DNA from: Solimonas sp.
Lineage (GTDB): Bacteria > Pseudomonadota > Gammaproteobacteria > Nevskiales > Nevskiaceae
DNA: 64,000 nt
Reading direction: 5' to 3'
Assembly (NCBI GenBank): GCA_030149365.1
Contig: JASBRP010000026.1
Coordinates: forward strand, 1 to 64,000
The notes beneath the pieces are model-generated. The model was not told the DNA's origin. It made no database searches and worked only from the letters and a program-made list of their open reading frames with translations. This document shows positions 1 through 9,007 of the stretch, in pieces (the first letter of the stretch is position 1; each line of letters begins with the position of its first letter). Position numbers and translations under genes: made by a program.

Positions 1-149
1 AATATCCCCATGAGCCCAGGTGCACCTCGGGCTACAGGCGCAAGGCTCCGCGCCGGCACAGACGGTTCGGCAGACAACCGAGTAGGGCTCTGCCGCTGCA
101 TCCGCGAAAGGGTCCTGGGACCGCCTGTCTCTTTAACAAGCTAGACGTA
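1..149. other. intergenic DNA, no gene recognised
   Basis: I see no convincing protein gene here. The sequence is GC-rich and could be folded, so the 3' part of a structured RNA entering from the left of the window is possible. I could not match it to tmRNA, SRP RNA, RNase P RNA or a tRNA. Confidence 0.4.
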
Positions 150-189
150 CTGCCCGCCGGGCCCACAGGGCCCGGTGCGGCAGGCTTTT
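150..189 (+). terminator. probable rho-independent terminator for a gene left of the window
   Basis: A strong GC hairpin has arms CTGCC..CCGGGCCC and GGGCCCGG..GGCAG with a three-base loop, followed by GCTTTTC. This is the expected layout for a plus-strand terminator. Nothing upstream inside the window is identified as its transcript. Confidence 0.5.
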
Positions 190-203
190 CCCCAGACAAA
201 CAA

Positions 204-227
204 AAAGCCCCGCCGAAGCGGGGCTTT
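204..227 (-). terminator. rho-independent terminator of pilH-pilJ
   Basis: A perfect stem (AAAGCCCCGC, loop CGAA, GCGGGGCTTT) lies 17 bp past the pilJ stop. Read on the minus strand it is followed by a T-rich tract (TTTTTGTTTGT), the standard form of an intrinsic terminator. Confidence 0.85.
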
Positions 228-243
228 GCTGGAGCAAATCGCC

Positions 244-2265
244 TTACGGCACCAGCCCCGTCTCGTCCGGCAGCTTGAAGCCCGACACCGACTCGCGCAG
301 CTTTTCGGACAGCGAGTTCAACTCGCCGATTGCTTGCGCCGTCTGGCCGGCGGACCCGGAGGTCTGCATGGCGATGTCCCGGATGACCTGCATGGTGCCG
401 GCGATCTTGGTCGCGGCGCCAGACTGGTTGCGGGCGGAGGAGGAAATCTCCGTGATCAGCTTGGCCAGTTCCTGCGAGGAGGACTCGATGCGGGTCAGCG
501 ACTGGCCCGCTTCTTCGGCGCTCTTGGCGCCGACCACCACGTTCTGGGTGGAGCGCTCCATCGAGATGATGGCTTCGTTGGTATCGGCCTGAATCGTCTT
601 GACCAGGTTTTCGATCTGGCGCGTCGCGGTAGCGGCGCGTTCGGCGAGTCGCTGGACTTCGTCGGCAACCACCGCGAAGCCGCGGCCCGCTTCGCCGGCC
701 ATGGCGGCCTGGATCGACGCGTTCAGTGCCAGCGTATTGGTCTGCTCGGCGATGTCGTTGATGAACTCGATGATGTTGCCGATTTCCTGGGACGATTCAC
801 CCAGGCGCTTGATGCGCTTGGAGGTGTCCTGGATCTGCTCGCGCAGCGCGGCCATGCCCTGGATCGTGCGGCCCACGGTCTGGGCGCCGTTATGGGCCAC
901 CTGCACCGACTGCTGCGCCTGCAGCGCCAGCTGGTCGGCGCGTGCCGACACCTGCTGCATCGACTGCGCGGTGGAGGCGATCGTGCTGGTCACCGCGTTG
1001 ATCTCGCGGGCCTGGCGCTCCGAGGCCTCGGTCATGCGCATCGCGGTCTGCGAAGTCGTACCGGCCGAGGCTGCAATCTCCACCGAGGTGCTGTTGATCG
1101 TGCCGACCAGGTTACGCATGTTCTGGACGGTGTAGTTGATGGAGTCGGCGATCGCGCCGGTGAAGTCCTCCGTCACCGTCACGTCCACCGTCAGGTCACC
1201 GTCGGCCAGGTTGGTGATTTCGTCCAGCAGGCCGAGAATGGCTTGCTGCTGGCGCGCATCGCGGTCGTCGGCGAAGCGGATGCGGTTGCGGAAATTGATG
1301 AAGCTCATCACCGCCGCGCCCACCATCAGCAACAGGGCGGCCAGGCCGGCCAGGCCGATCAGGATCGGCGCCACCACTTCCTTGACGCGGGTGTCGATCA
1401 GGCGCTGTTCCAGCGCGCCGGAGGTCGCGATGACGTCCGCCGCCGCACCCTTGATCTGGCCGGAGGCCAGCTGCATCTTGTTGATCGCCTCGGCGTCGAC
1501 GTTGATCGCCTTGCCGGCTTCCACCAGCGGTTCGAAGCGCTCGGCGGCGGTGCGTGCGGCCGGGTCGGCCAGCAGGGCGTTGTTGCGCAGGAACTCGCCG
1601 ATCTCGTGCTGCAGCGCATCCGCGGCGATCTTGGCGTCGCGGCCCTGCGACAGCACGCGCTGCGCGGTGGCGGAGATGCGTTCCAGGCGGTTCAGCTGGC
1701 CGGCGGCGGTGTAGATCTGCGCCGACGAGGCGCCACGCGCACCGAGGCGCTCGGCCATGTCGGTGTACAGCGTGTAGATGCCCTGGTCCTGCGTGGGGTC
1801 TTCCGAGGTGTGGATCGCCTCGGTGATGATCGAGATGTTGCTGGCCACGCGCTTGTACGGCACTTCGCCGCCGAGCACCGCCTGCACCACCACGTGCATC
1901 TTCTTCCAGGACTCGGCCACGGACTGCACCTCGGCCTGCACGATCGCCGGTGCCGGCTCGATGCTGGCCTCGTCGTCGCCGACAGCCAGGCCGTTGATGA
2001 CCGTGCCGAGGTCGTCGGCGCGTGCGGACAGCGTCTGGAAGTCGGGAGCCACGCCGCGCGCGGCTTCTTCGCCGATCTGGGCCAGCTCGTTGACGTCGGT
2101 CGGGATCGAGCGCGACAGTGTCAGCCACTGCTCGTCCTGCGATTCGGTCGACTGGATGTACAGGAAGCCCAGCATCGCGGCCGCCATGAACAGCACGGCG
2201 GTGACCAGCAGCAGCAATTCACGACTGCTGGTGGCTCCCTTGGCCAGGTTTTTCTCTTCGGCCAT
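244..2265 (-). CDS. pilJ: PilJ, methyl-accepting chemoreceptor of the type IV pilus chemosensory system
   Basis: This 673-residue inner-membrane receptor should feed the ChpA kinase that controls twitching motility and surface-sensing cAMP signalling. Transmembrane helices are visible at about residues 17-37 and 294-321, flanking a periplasmic PilJ-type sensor region. The cytoplasmic part carries a HAMP-like segment and the highly conserved MCP hairpin tip ([17 protein letters not shown], about 500-520, then [18 protein letters not shown]). Length and architecture match PilJ of Pseudomonas. The ATG start has a strong GGGGGAGA site just upstream. It follows pilH by 36 bp on the same strand, so the two are probably co-transcribed, but both are separated from pilG/pilI/chpA by about 6 kb of unrelated genes. 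Confidence 0.93.
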   Translation of the reverse strand: MAEEKNLAKGATSSRELLLLVTAVLFMAAAMLGFLYIQSTESQDEQWLTLSRSIPTDVNELAQIGEEAARGVAPDFQTLSARADDLGTVINGLAVGDDEASIEPAPAIVQAEVQSVAESWKKMHVVVQAVLGGEVPYKRVASNISIITEAIHTSEDPTQDQGIYTLYTDMAERLGARGASSAQIYTAAGQLNRLERISATAQRVLSQGRDAKIAADALQHEIGEFLRNNALLADPAARTAAERFEPLVEAGKAINVDAEAINKMQLASGQIKGAAADVIATSGALEQRLIDTRVKEVVAPILIGLAGLAALLLMVGAAVMSFINFRNRIRFADDRDARQQQAILGLLDEITNLADGDLTVDVTVTEDFTGAIADSINYTVQNMRNLVGTINSTSVEIAASAGTTSQTAMRMTEASERQAREINAVTSTIASTAQSMQQVSARADQLALQAQQSVQVAHNGAQTVGRTIQGMAALREQIQDTSKRIKRLGESSQEIGNIIEFINDIAEQTNTLALNASIQAAMAGEAGRGFAVVADEVQRLAERAATATRQIENLVKTIQADTNEAIISMERSTQNVVVGAKSAEEAGQSLTRIESSSQELAKLITEISSSARNQSGAATKIAGTMQVIRDIAMQTSGSAGQTAQAIGELNSLSEKLRESVSGFKLPDETGLVP

Positions 2266-2301
2266 CGTTCTCCCCCGAGTTTTCTAGGTTTTGCCGGCGG
2301 C

Positions 2302-2667
2302 TCAGGCGCCGAGCAGCGCGCTGATCTTGCCGAGCAGGTCGGGTTCCTTGACCGGCTTGACCATGTATTCCTTGGCGCCCTGGCGCAGGGCCCAGACACG
2401 GTCGGTTTCCTGGCTCTTGCTGCTGACCACCACGATGGGGATGTGGCTGGTGGCCGCATCCTTGCTGAGCGTGCGGGTGGCCTGGAAGCCGTTCACGCCC
2501 GGCATGACCACGTCCATGATCACGATGTCGGGGCGCTCCAGCTTGACGCGATCCAGTACATCGTGACCGCTGGAAGCTTCGATCACCGTATGGCCGGCTT
2601 TCTGGAGGATGGCCCGGAGGTTCTGCACGTCCGTCGGGGAATCGTCAACGATCAACACTCGCGCCAT
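2302..2667 (-). CDS. pilH: PilH, single-domain twitching-motility response regulator
   Basis: A 121-residue CheY-like receiver with no output domain. The acidic pair D8-D9, phospho-acceptor D52 (in IVIMDVVMPG) and conserved K104 are all present. In the Pil-Chp pathway PilH modulates pilus retraction, either opposing PilG or acting as a phosphate sink. Assignment to PilH rather than PilG rests on its 121-residue length, its sequence (MARVLIVDDSPTDVQ) and its position directly before pilJ. In Pseudomonas pilH normally sits between pilG and pilI; here it has been separated from them. Confidence 0.88.
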   Translation of the reverse strand: MARVLIVDDSPTDVQNLRAILQKAGHTVIEASSGHDVLDRVKLERPDIVIMDVVMPGVNGFQATRTLSKDAATSHIPIVVVSSKSQETDRVWALRQGAKEYMVKPVKEPDLLGKISALLGA

Positions 2668-2739
2668 GTGCTTCCTCGATCAGCCCCGAAAAGGGCTGCC
2701 TCCCAATAAGAATTCTGTCGGTACAGATGTTTGCTCAAG

Positions 2740-2768
2740 ACTATACACCAAGCCCTGTCACAGGCTAA
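2740..2768 (-). promoter_or_regulatory. possible sigma-70 promoter for pilH-pilJ
   Basis: On the minus strand a TATAGT -10-like hexamer lies at 2740-2745, with a poor -35 (TTAGCC at 2763-2768) 17 bp away. A small hairpin CAGCCC/GGGCTG (2681-2698) sits between it and pilH. The -35 match is weak, so this is only suggestive. Confidence 0.3.
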
Positions 2769-2791
2769 CGCCTGTTGTCCCCACCCCTGGC

Positions 2792-4066
2792 TCAGGCGGA
2801 AAAGACCGTCTGGCCCCGGACCAGGGTGCGCACGACGCGGCCGTGCATCTCGCTGCCGTCGAAGGGCGTGTTGCGGCCCGCGCTGCGCAGCGCCGCCGCC
2901 TGCAGCCGCCAGCGCGCCTGTGAATCCACCAGCAAAAGGTCTGCCGGGCGGCCCAAGGCCAGGCTGCCGGCCTCGGCTTCGATCACCGCGGCGGGTCCGC
3001 TGCTGAGGCGGGCCACCAGGTCCAGCGGCGCCATGCCGGTCTCGGCGGCGAAGCGCAGCGCCAGCGGCAGCAGGCTTTCCAGGCCGGAGATGCCCTGCTC
3101 GGTCTGCGGGAAGGGGTTGGTCTTGGCGTCGATCTCGTGCGGCTGGTGATCCGAGCAGATCGCCCCGATCGCGCCGCGACGCACAGCCTCGCGCAGGCCG
3201 TCGCGGTCCTCGGCCGAACGCAGCGGCGGGATCACGTGGCACTGGGCGTTGAAGCCGTCCACGTCCTCGTCGGTGAGGAACAGCTGGTGCACGGCCACGT
3301 CCGCCGTCACCGGCAGGCCGCGGCGCTGGGCCGATTCCACCAGGCCGGCGCCCTTGGCCGTGGACAGGCGGCCCACGTGGATGCTGGCGCCGGTGTCCTC
3401 CACCAGCGAGATCCAGAAGCGCAGCGCGGCAACCTCGGCTGCGGCCGGGATCGGCGACAGGCCCAGGCGGGTGCCCACCGGTCCCTCGTGCACACAGCCG
3501 CCGTTGGCCAGCGAGGCGTCCTGCGCGAACACGTGGACGGTCAGGCCCAGGCCGTTCGCATACTCCAGCGCGCGGCGTGCGATCAGGGGATTGGCCAGGG
3601 GCGCGTAGGCGTTGCCCAGGCCGACGCAGCCGGCCTGCTTGAGCGAGCCCATCTCGCTCAGTGCCTCGCCGGCCAGGCCCTTGGTCAGGGCGCCGAGCAC
3701 ATGGACGTTGAGCGGGCCCGCCGCGCTGGCACTGCGGTGGATGCGGTTGACGATGGCCGGGGAGTCGATCGCCGGGCTGGTGTCGGGCGGCAGCACGATA
3801 CCGGTGATGCCCGAGGCAAACGCCGCGGGGACCTCGCTGCGGAAACTGGCCTTGTGGCTCTGGCCCGGCTCGCGGAAGCGCGCCGCAAGGTCCAACAGCC
3901 CCGGCATCAGCCACAGGCCGGCGGCGTCCAGGGTCTCTTCGTAGGCGCCAGCGGGCGCGCCATTGCCAAGGTGGTCGATCAGGCCGTCGCGGATGCCCAC
4001 TTCGGCCACGCCGTCGAGGCCGGAGGCCGGGTCCAGCACGCGCGCGCCGCGGATCAGCAGGCTCAT
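2792..4066 (-). CDS. pyrC': PyrC', dihydroorotase-like protein without the metal site, partner of aspartate carbamoyltransferase
   Basis: A 424-residue protein of the dihydroorotase/amidohydrolase fold that starts inside the pyrB stop codon (ATGA overlap). The metal-binding HxH expected in the PGLIDxHVHFREPG motif is replaced: residues 61-63 read AAR in [14 protein letters not shown]. The usual THCED histidine motif is also not recognisable, although SDHQPH near residue 305 remains. In Pseudomonas such inactive PyrC' proteins are structural subunits needed to assemble and stabilise the PyrB dodecamer; the same role is inferred here. A separate, apparently functional dihydroorotase lies at 46950-48272, which supports this reading. 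Confidence 0.88.
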   Translation of the reverse strand: MSLLIRGARVLDPASGLDGVAEVGIRDGLIDHLGNGAPAGAYEETLDAAGLWLMPGLLDLAARFREPGQSHKASFRSEVPAAFASGITGIVLPPDTSPAIDSPAIVNRIHRSASAAGPLNVHVLGALTKGLAGEALSEMGSLKQAGCVGLGNAYAPLANPLIARRALEYANGLGLTVHVFAQDASLANGGCVHEGPVGTRLGLSPIPAAAEVAALRFWISLVEDTGASIHVGRLSTAKGAGLVESAQRRGLPVTADVAVHQLFLTDEDVDGFNAQCHVIPPLRSAEDRDGLREAVRRGAIGAICSDHQPHEIDAKTNPFPQTEQGISGLESLLPLALRFAAETGMAPLDLVARLSSGPAAVIEAEAGSLALGRPADLLLVDSQARWRLQAAALRSAGRNTPFDGSEMHGRVVRTLVRGQTVFSA

Positions 4067-5019
4067 GCCTCGCCTCCAAGAATCAGGGCCATCACGGCCA
4101 TGCGTACCGAGATGCCGTACTGCACCTGCTGCAGGATCAGGCTGCGCTCGCCGTAGGCGAGGTCGCCCTCGATCTCCACGCCGCGATTGATCGGGCCGGG
4201 ATGCATGATGATGGCGTCGGGCTTGAGGTGGCGTAGCCGCTCGCGCGTCAGGCCGAAATCGCGGTGGAATTCGCCCAGCGAGGGCAGGAAGGCCCCCAGC
4301 ATGCGCTCCTTCTGCAGGCGCAGCAGGATCACCACGTCGGCGCCATCGAGACCGGCGGCCAGCGAGTGGTAGACCTTGGCGCCCATGGCCTCGATGCCGG
4401 CAGGGATCAGCGTCGGCGGCGCCACCACGCGGATCTCCTTGGCACCCAGGGCGCGCAGGCCGTGGATGTCGGAGCGCGCCACGCGGGAGTGGAGGATGTC
4501 GCCGACAATGGCCACCGTCAGTTGGCGGAAGTCACCCTTGTGCTTGCGGATCGTGTAGAGGTCCAGCAGGCCCTGGGTCGGGTGCGCGTGGCGGCCGTCG
4601 CCGGCATTGAGGATCGCCACGCCCGGGGCGGCATGCTCGGCGAAGAAGTGCGCCGCGCCGCTGGCCTCGTGGCGGATCACGAACATGTCCGCCTGCATCG
4701 CTTCCAGGGTCTTGAGCGTGTCCAGCAGCGTCTCGCCCTTGGAGGTCGACGACGCCGAGACCTGCAGGTTCAGCACGTCGGCCGACAGGCGCTTGGCCGC
4801 CAGCTCGAAGGTGGTGCGGGTGCGGGTGCTGGCCTCGAAGAACAGGTTGATGACTGTGCGCCCGCGCAGCAGCTCGAGTTTCTTCTCGGGCCCCTGGGTG
4901 GCGGCATCCAGCTCCTCCGCCTTGTCCAGAATCTGCGTCAGCAGGGGCGCTTCGAGGCCTTCGAGCGTCAGGAGATGCCGCAGCCTGCCGTCGGCAGTGA
5001 GTTGGAGATTCGGGTTCAT
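4063..5019 (-). CDS. pyrB: aspartate carbamoyltransferase catalytic chain
   Basis: A 318-residue enzyme forming N-carbamoyl-L-aspartate from carbamoyl phosphate and aspartate, the first committed step of pyrimidine synthesis. The carbamoyl-phosphate motif [13 protein letters not shown] lies at about residues 58-70, and [12 protein letters not shown] is present further on. It is translationally coupled to pyrC' by a 4-bp overlap, with GGAGG just before the pyrC' start. No regulatory-chain gene (pyrI) is visible. In Pseudomonas pyrR lies between ruvX and pyrB; here only 106 bp separate them and no pyrR exists. A weak CATAAT -10-like hexamer is present about 12 bp before the start. Confidence 0.97.
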   Translation of the reverse strand: MNPNLQLTADGRLRHLLTLEGLEAPLLTQILDKAEELDAATQGPEKKLELLRGRTVINLFFEASTRTRTTFELAAKRLSADVLNLQVSASSTSKGETLLDTLKTLEAMQADMFVIRHEASGAAHFFAEHAAPGVAILNAGDGRHAHPTQGLLDLYTIRKHKGDFRQLTVAIVGDILHSRVARSDIHGLRALGAKEIRVVAPPTLIPAGIEAMGAKVYHSLAAGLDGADVVILLRLQKERMLGAFLPSLGEFHRDFGLTRERLRHLKPDAIIMHPGPINRGVEIEGDLAYGERSLILQQVQYGISVRMAVMALILGGEA

Positions 5020-5125
5020 CTTGGGCGCGAATTATGAAGGGTCGCAGCCCTGAATTAGAAGGATTTCGCGCAGTTTTCGTGCAGCATGGGCGGAATCAGC
5101 CGATTTGCTGCAGCCTTTGCGGGCA

Positions 5126-5542
5126 TCAGCCGTGTTCGAGCAGCCATTGCTCCAGGATCACGCGCGCCGCCTGGCCGTCGCGGTCGCCCTTGCGCACCCG
5201 GCGCTGCATGCGGCCGCTGGAGCGGGCCTCGCGCAGGGCGTCGTCGGCGGCCCGGGAGGAGTAGCGCTCGTCGGCCTGGTGCACCGGCAGCTTCAGGCGC
5301 TTGCCCAGTGCCGCGGCGAACTCCCGGGCCGGGCCGGTGATGGCCTGTTCGCTGCCGTCCTCGTCCAGCGGCAGGCCTACGATCAGGGCGGCAGGGCGCC
5401 ACTCGGCCACCAGGCGGCCGATCGCGGCCCAGTCGGGGCCGGGCAAGGGGGGCAGGGGGCGGGCGCTGCGGGTCAGGCTGTCGCCGACCGCAACCCCGAT
5501 GCGCTTGGACCCGTAGTCGAATCCCAGGTAGACCGAACTCAC
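5126..5542 (-). CDS. ruvX: RuvX (YqgF), putative pre-16S rRNA nuclease / Holliday junction resolvase homologue
   Basis: A 138-residue RNase H-fold protein. The N-terminus LGFDYGSKRIGVAVGD carries the first catalytic aspartate, and VGLPLDEDG and QADERYSS are the other family motifs. The frame is open much further upstream, but homology begins only at the GTG at 5540-5542. That GTG overlaps the yqgE stop as GTGA and gives the normal family length. YqgE-RuvX pairs are common in gammaproteobacteria. Family members have been implicated in 16S rRNA 5'-end maturation. Confidence 0.93.
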   Translation of the reverse strand: MSSVYLGFDYGSKRIGVAVGDSLTRSARPLPPLPGPDWAAIGRLVAEWRPAALIVGLPLDEDGSEQAITGPAREFAAALGKRLKLPVHQADERYSSRAADDALREARSSGRMQRRVRKGDRDGQAARVILEQWLLEHG

Positions 5543-6096
5543 GCGTGACCGGCGTTGCCGGCGAGCTGGGTCACGTCTACGCCCAGCAGGCGGGTGGCGG
5601 CCTGCCAGCGGTCGCGGGCCGGGGTTTCGAACAGGATCTGCTGGCTGACATCGGTATTGAGCCAGGCGTTGTGCAGGATCTCGCTTTCCAGCTGGCCCTC
5701 GCCCCAACCGGCGTAACCCAGCACCACGAAGAAATCCTTGGGGCCTTCGCCCTTGCCGATGGCCTTGAGGATGTCACGCGAGGTGGTGATGAACAGGTCG
5801 CTGTCCACCTGCAGGCAGGATTCCCAGCCGCCGGGGGTGCGATGCACCACGAAGCCACGCTCCGGCTGCACCGGGCCACCCCAGTAGACGATCTGCTCGT
5901 CGTTGAGTGCCTCATGCTCCAGGCCCATCTGCTCCATCATGTCGGCGAGCCTGAGGTCGGTGGGGCGGTTGATGACGAGGCCGATGGCGCCGTTGTCGTT
6001 GTGCTCGCAGAGCAGGGACACGGTATGGCTGAAGTTCTCGTCTTCCATGCTGGGCATGGCGATCAGGAACTGGTTCTTCAGAAGGGACTCGTCCAT
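5539..6096 (-). CDS. yqgE: YqgE/AlgH family protein (UPF0301)
   Basis: A 185-residue cytoplasmic protein with the family's hallmark start (LKNQFLIAMPSMEDENFSHTV) and GAIGLVINRP. Members are widespread and conserved next to ruvX, but their biochemical role is not established; the AlgH name comes from an old link to alginate regulation in Pseudomonas. The stop codon overlaps the ruvX GTG start, indicating an operon. The 110-bp gap to gshB contains a GACCCCGGGGTC palindrome. Confidence 0.93.
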   Translation of the reverse strand: MDESLLKNQFLIAMPSMEDENFSHTVSLLCEHNDNGAIGLVINRPTDLRLADMMEQMGLEHEALNDEQIVYWGGPVQPERGFVVHRTPGGWESCLQVDSDLFITTSRDILKAIGKGEGPKDFFVVLGYAGWGEGQLESEILHNAWLNTDVSQQILFETPARDRWQAATRLLGVDVTQLAGNAGHA

Positions 6097-6206
6097 GGGT
6101 CTAGTATCCGGGTCGACCCCGGGGTCTACAAGCGCCCCGGGGCCCGTTCATCGTTCTCATGCACCCGAATGGAGCGCCCGGCCATGCAGGACGCCCGATG
6201 CCGGTG

Positions 6207-7154
6207 CTACTTCAGGCGCGCCTCGACCGCCCGCATCGCCAAGTCGCCGATGTCGGTGCCGAAGGCCGCGTCGATCTCGCGCGCGCAGGTCGGCGAGGTG
6301 ACGTTGATCTCGGTCAGGTAGTCGCCGATCACGTCCAGGCCCACGAACAGCAGGCCCATTTCCTTCAGCCTCGGCCCCACCTGGGCCGCCAGCCAGCGCT
6401 GCCGCTCGGTCAGGGGGCGGGCCTCGCCGCGGCCACCGGCCGCCAGGTTGCCGCGGGTTTCGCCAGCCTTGGGGATGCGCGCCAGGCCATAGGGCACCGG
6501 CTCGCCGTCGATCACCAGCACGCGGGTGTCGCCGTCGGAAATCTGCGGCAGGTAGCGCTGCGCCATGATGCTGCGCTGGCCGTTGTCGGTCAGGGTCTCG
6601 ATCACCGCGCCCAGGTTCAGGCCGTCGGCGCCGATCCGGAAGATGCCCGCGCCCCCCATGCCATCCAGAGGCTTGAGCACCACGTCGCCGTGCTCGGCAT
6701 GGAAGGCCTTGAGCTGGGCGGCGTCGCGGCTGACCAGGGTCGGGGCGCAGCACTGGCTGAACCAGGAGATGAAGACCTTCTCGTTGGCGTCGCGCAGCGA
6801 GCGCGGCTTGTTCACCACCAGGGCACCCTGGTCCTCGGCGCGCTCCAATATATAGGTAGCGGTGATGTACTCCAGGTCGAACGGCGGGTCCTTGCGCATC
6901 AGGATCGCGTCCAGCGAGCCCAGGTCGATCTCCTCGGGCTCGCCCAGGTCGTACCAGTGCTTCTTGTCGTCGTACACGGTCACCGGCCGCACCCGGCCGC
7001 GCGCCACGCCGTCGCGCAGCCACAGGTCGCCCATCTCCAGGTAGCGCAGTTGCCAGCCGCGCTTCTGGGCGGCCAGCATCAGGGCCAGGGTGGTGTCCTT
7101 GTAGGGTTTGATGGACCCGATCGGGTCCATTACCACTCCCAGAACCTTGCTCAT
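6207..7154 (-). CDS. gshB: glutathione synthetase
   Basis: A 315-residue ATP-grasp enzyme joining gamma-glutamylcysteine and glycine. The start MDPIGSIKPYKDTT, the ATP-grasp segments (VLKPLDGMGGAGIFRI, DTRVLVIDG) and the C-terminal VTSPTCAREID all match bacterial GshB. Its ATG overlaps the gshA stop (ATGA), so gshA and gshB are translationally coupled. In Pseudomonas a tonB-like gene lies between gshB and yqgE; it is absent here. Confidence 0.97.
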   Translation of the reverse strand: MSKVLGVVMDPIGSIKPYKDTTLALMLAAQKRGWQLRYLEMGDLWLRDGVARGRVRPVTVYDDKKHWYDLGEPEEIDLGSLDAILMRKDPPFDLEYITATYILERAEDQGALVVNKPRSLRDANEKVFISWFSQCCAPTLVSRDAAQLKAFHAEHGDVVLKPLDGMGGAGIFRIGADGLNLGAVIETLTDNGQRSIMAQRYLPQISDGDTRVLVIDGEPVPYGLARIPKAGETRGNLAAGGRGEARPLTERQRWLAAQVGPRLKEMGLLFVGLDVIGDYLTEINVTSPTCAREIDAAFGTDIGDLAMRAVEARLK

Positions 7155-8461
7155 GCCGCCGCTGCCTTGGCCAGTTCCTCGCTGGCGGCGATCTCGCGGG
7201 CCGCCGCCAGGGCGGCCAGGCGGGCGACCACGCCGTAGGCGTAGAAACGGTTGGGGCGCTCGTCCGGCCCGCAGCTCGGGTCCGGGGTGATGCAGTCCTC
7301 CTCGAAGGCCAGGGGCTCGAAGCGCATGCCCGGGGCGTTGAGGTTCTCCTGGTTGCCGCGCTTGGAGTTCAGGCGATAGAAGCCGCCGACCACATACTGG
7401 TCGATCATGTAGACCACCGGTTCGGCGGTGGCCTGGTCGTCACCCAGCTTCTCGAAGGTATAGACGCCTTCCTGGATGATGGCGCCGGTGACTTCGCGGC
7501 CCTCCTTGGCGCTGGACATGTGGGTGCGTGACTTGCGGTTCATGTTGCGCACGTCGTCGACGCTCTTGGCGGTCATCACGCCCATGCCGTAGGTGCCGGC
7601 GTCGGACTTGATGATGACGAACGGCTCTTCGGTGATGCCGTACTGCTTGTACTTCGCGCCGATGTCCTCCAGCAGCAACTCCACGTTGGCCTCCAGGCAT
7701 TCCCAGCCCTCGTGCTTCATGAAGTTGATCTCGCCGCAGTTGCGGAACAGCGGATCGAAGAACCAGGGGTCCAGGCCCAGCAGTTCGCCGAATTCCTTGG
7801 CCACCTCGCGGTAGAAGCCGAAATGCCCGGACTTCTGGCGCTTGTGCCAGCCCAGGTCCAGCGGCGGGATGATGTCCTGGTCCAGGTTCTGCAGGATGCC
7901 CGGGATGCCGGCCGAGAGGTCGTTGTTGAGCAGGATCGAGCAGGGGGAGAAGTCGCCCACGAAGAGCTGGTCGTCGGCCCGCTCCACCGGTTCCAGCCAG
8001 AGCTTGCGGCCGGAAAGCTCCAGGACCAGCTCGGTGGGTTCGCGGATTTCGGGGTTGAGGCTGCCGATGTGGATGCGGTAGCCGGCCTTGCGGATCAGGT
8101 CGACCAGGGTGGCGACGTTTTCCAGGTAGAACTTGTTGCGGGTGTGGTTTTCCGGGATCAGCAGGATGCCGCGGGCACTGGGACAGATGCGCTGGATGGC
8201 GGTCTGCAGGGCCTGCACGCAGAGCGGTTCGAAGGCGGGATTGAGGTTGTTGAAGCCGCCTGGGAACAGGTTGGTGTCCACCGGCGCCAGCTTGAAGCCG
8301 GCGTTGCGCAGGTCCACCGAGGAGTAGAACGGCGGCTTGTGCTTCTGCCACTGGCTGCGGAACCAGGCCTCGATATCCGGGACCTGTCGCAGCAGGGTGG
8401 CTTCGAGCTGCTGCAGCGGCCCGGTTTGTGCTGTGACAAGGTGCGGCACGTAGCTTTGCAT
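7151..8461 (-). CDS. gshA: glutamate-cysteine ligase, Acidithiobacillus (ATP-grasp-like) type
   Basis: A 436-residue protein making gamma-glutamylcysteine, the first step of glutathione synthesis. It resembles the short GshA subfamily first described in Acidithiobacillus ferrooxidans (TIGR02049 type) rather than the E. coli enzyme. Recognisable stretches include VDTNLFPGGFNNL, IPENHTRNKFYLENV and IKSDAGTYGMGVM. The start is the first ATG, 145 bp from the divergent pilG gene. A candidate promoter is present in that gap. The pairing with gshB through a 4-bp overlap gives a two-gene glutathione operon. Confidence 0.9.
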   Translation of the reverse strand: MQSYVPHLVTAQTGPLQQLEATLLRQVPDIEAWFRSQWQKHKPPFYSSVDLRNAGFKLAPVDTNLFPGGFNNLNPAFEPLCVQALQTAIQRICPSARGILLIPENHTRNKFYLENVATLVDLIRKAGYRIHIGSLNPEIREPTELVLELSGRKLWLEPVERADDQLFVGDFSPCSILLNNDLSAGIPGILQNLDQDIIPPLDLGWHKRQKSGHFGFYREVAKEFGELLGLDPWFFDPLFRNCGEINFMKHEGWECLEANVELLLEDIGAKYKQYGITEEPFVIIKSDAGTYGMGVMTAKSVDDVRNMNRKSRTHMSSAKEGREVTGAIIQEGVYTFEKLGDDQATAEPVVYMIDQYVVGGFYRLNSKRGNQENLNAPGMRFEPLAFEEDCITPDPSCGPDERPNRFYAYGVVARLAALAAAREIAASEELAKAAAA

Positions 8462-8514
8462 TGGGGGTCCCCGGTTCAGGCGCCGAAATGGTAGCGCAAA
8501 GTTTTTCCACGCCT

Positions 8515-8543
8515 CTTATGGGGGCGGTAGGCACTACTCTCAA
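8515..8543 (-). promoter_or_regulatory. candidate sigma-70 promoter for gshA-gshB
   Basis: On the minus strand TTGAGA (8538-8543) is followed after 17 bp by CATAAG (8515-8520). The spacing is ideal and the hexamers are moderate. It lies about 54 bp upstream of the gshA start. No comparable promoter for pilG was obvious. Confidence 0.42.
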
Positions 8544-8606
8544 GACTGTGCTAAAACGGCGAATAAAGCGCGCAGAAGACCGTGCAGCAAGCAGGGAGAG
8601 GTATTA

Positions 8607-8993
8607 GTGTCGACGCAGTCCAATGACACCGCCAAGATCATGGTGATCGACGATAGCCAGACTATCCGTCGCACCGCGGAAACACTTCTGGCGCGTGAAG
8701 GCTATCAGGTCATCACCGCGCAGGACGGCTTCGAGGCCCTGTCCAAGGTCGCCGACTATCAGCCCGACCTCATCTTCATCGACATCATGATGCCCCGACT
8801 GGACGGCTACCAGGCCTGTGCCCTGATCAAGGCCAACCCCAAGTTCCAGCGCACCCCGGTGATCATGCTGTCATCCAAGGACGGGCTGTTCGACCGCGCC
8901 CGCGGCCGCATCGTCGGCTCCGACGAGTACCTGACCAAGCCCTTCACCAAGGACGAATTGCTGGGCGCCGTGCGCGCGCACGTGCGTAAGTAA
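8607..8993 (+). CDS. pilG: PilG, single-domain twitching-motility response regulator
   Basis: A 128-residue CheY-like receiver with acidic pair D15-D16, phospho-acceptor D59 (LIFIDIMMPRLDG) and K111. It starts at GTG behind a GGGAGAG site. In Pil-Chp systems phospho-PilG promotes pilus extension and cAMP production and is phosphorylated by ChpA. Its place directly before pilI and chpA, divergent from gshA, reproduces the Pseudomonas gshB|pilG junction. Confidence 0.93.
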   Translation: MSTQSNDTAKIMVIDDSQTIRRTAETLLAREGYQVITAQDGFEALSKVADYQPDLIFIDIMMPRLDGYQACALIKANPKFQRTPVIMLSSKDGLFDRARGRIVGSDEYLTKPFTKDELLGAVRAHVRK

Positions 8994-9007
8994 GGCCCGG
9001 AGAAGGC

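Noticed and set aside
1-149. Possible 3' part of 6S RNA or another structured RNA
   Set aside because: Only loose resemblance (GGGCTACAGGC-like stretch) and the 5' part would be outside the window; not enough to call.
175-2709. An 844-codon plus-strand frame antisense to pilJ-pilH
   Set aside because: It crosses two genes with full-length homology on the minus strand and shows only shadow composition.
5543-5707. Upstream extension of the ruvX frame to an ATG at 5707
   Set aside because: Those 55 codons overlap yqgE, show no homology, and the GTG at 5540-5542 gives the standard RuvX length with a GTGA overlap.
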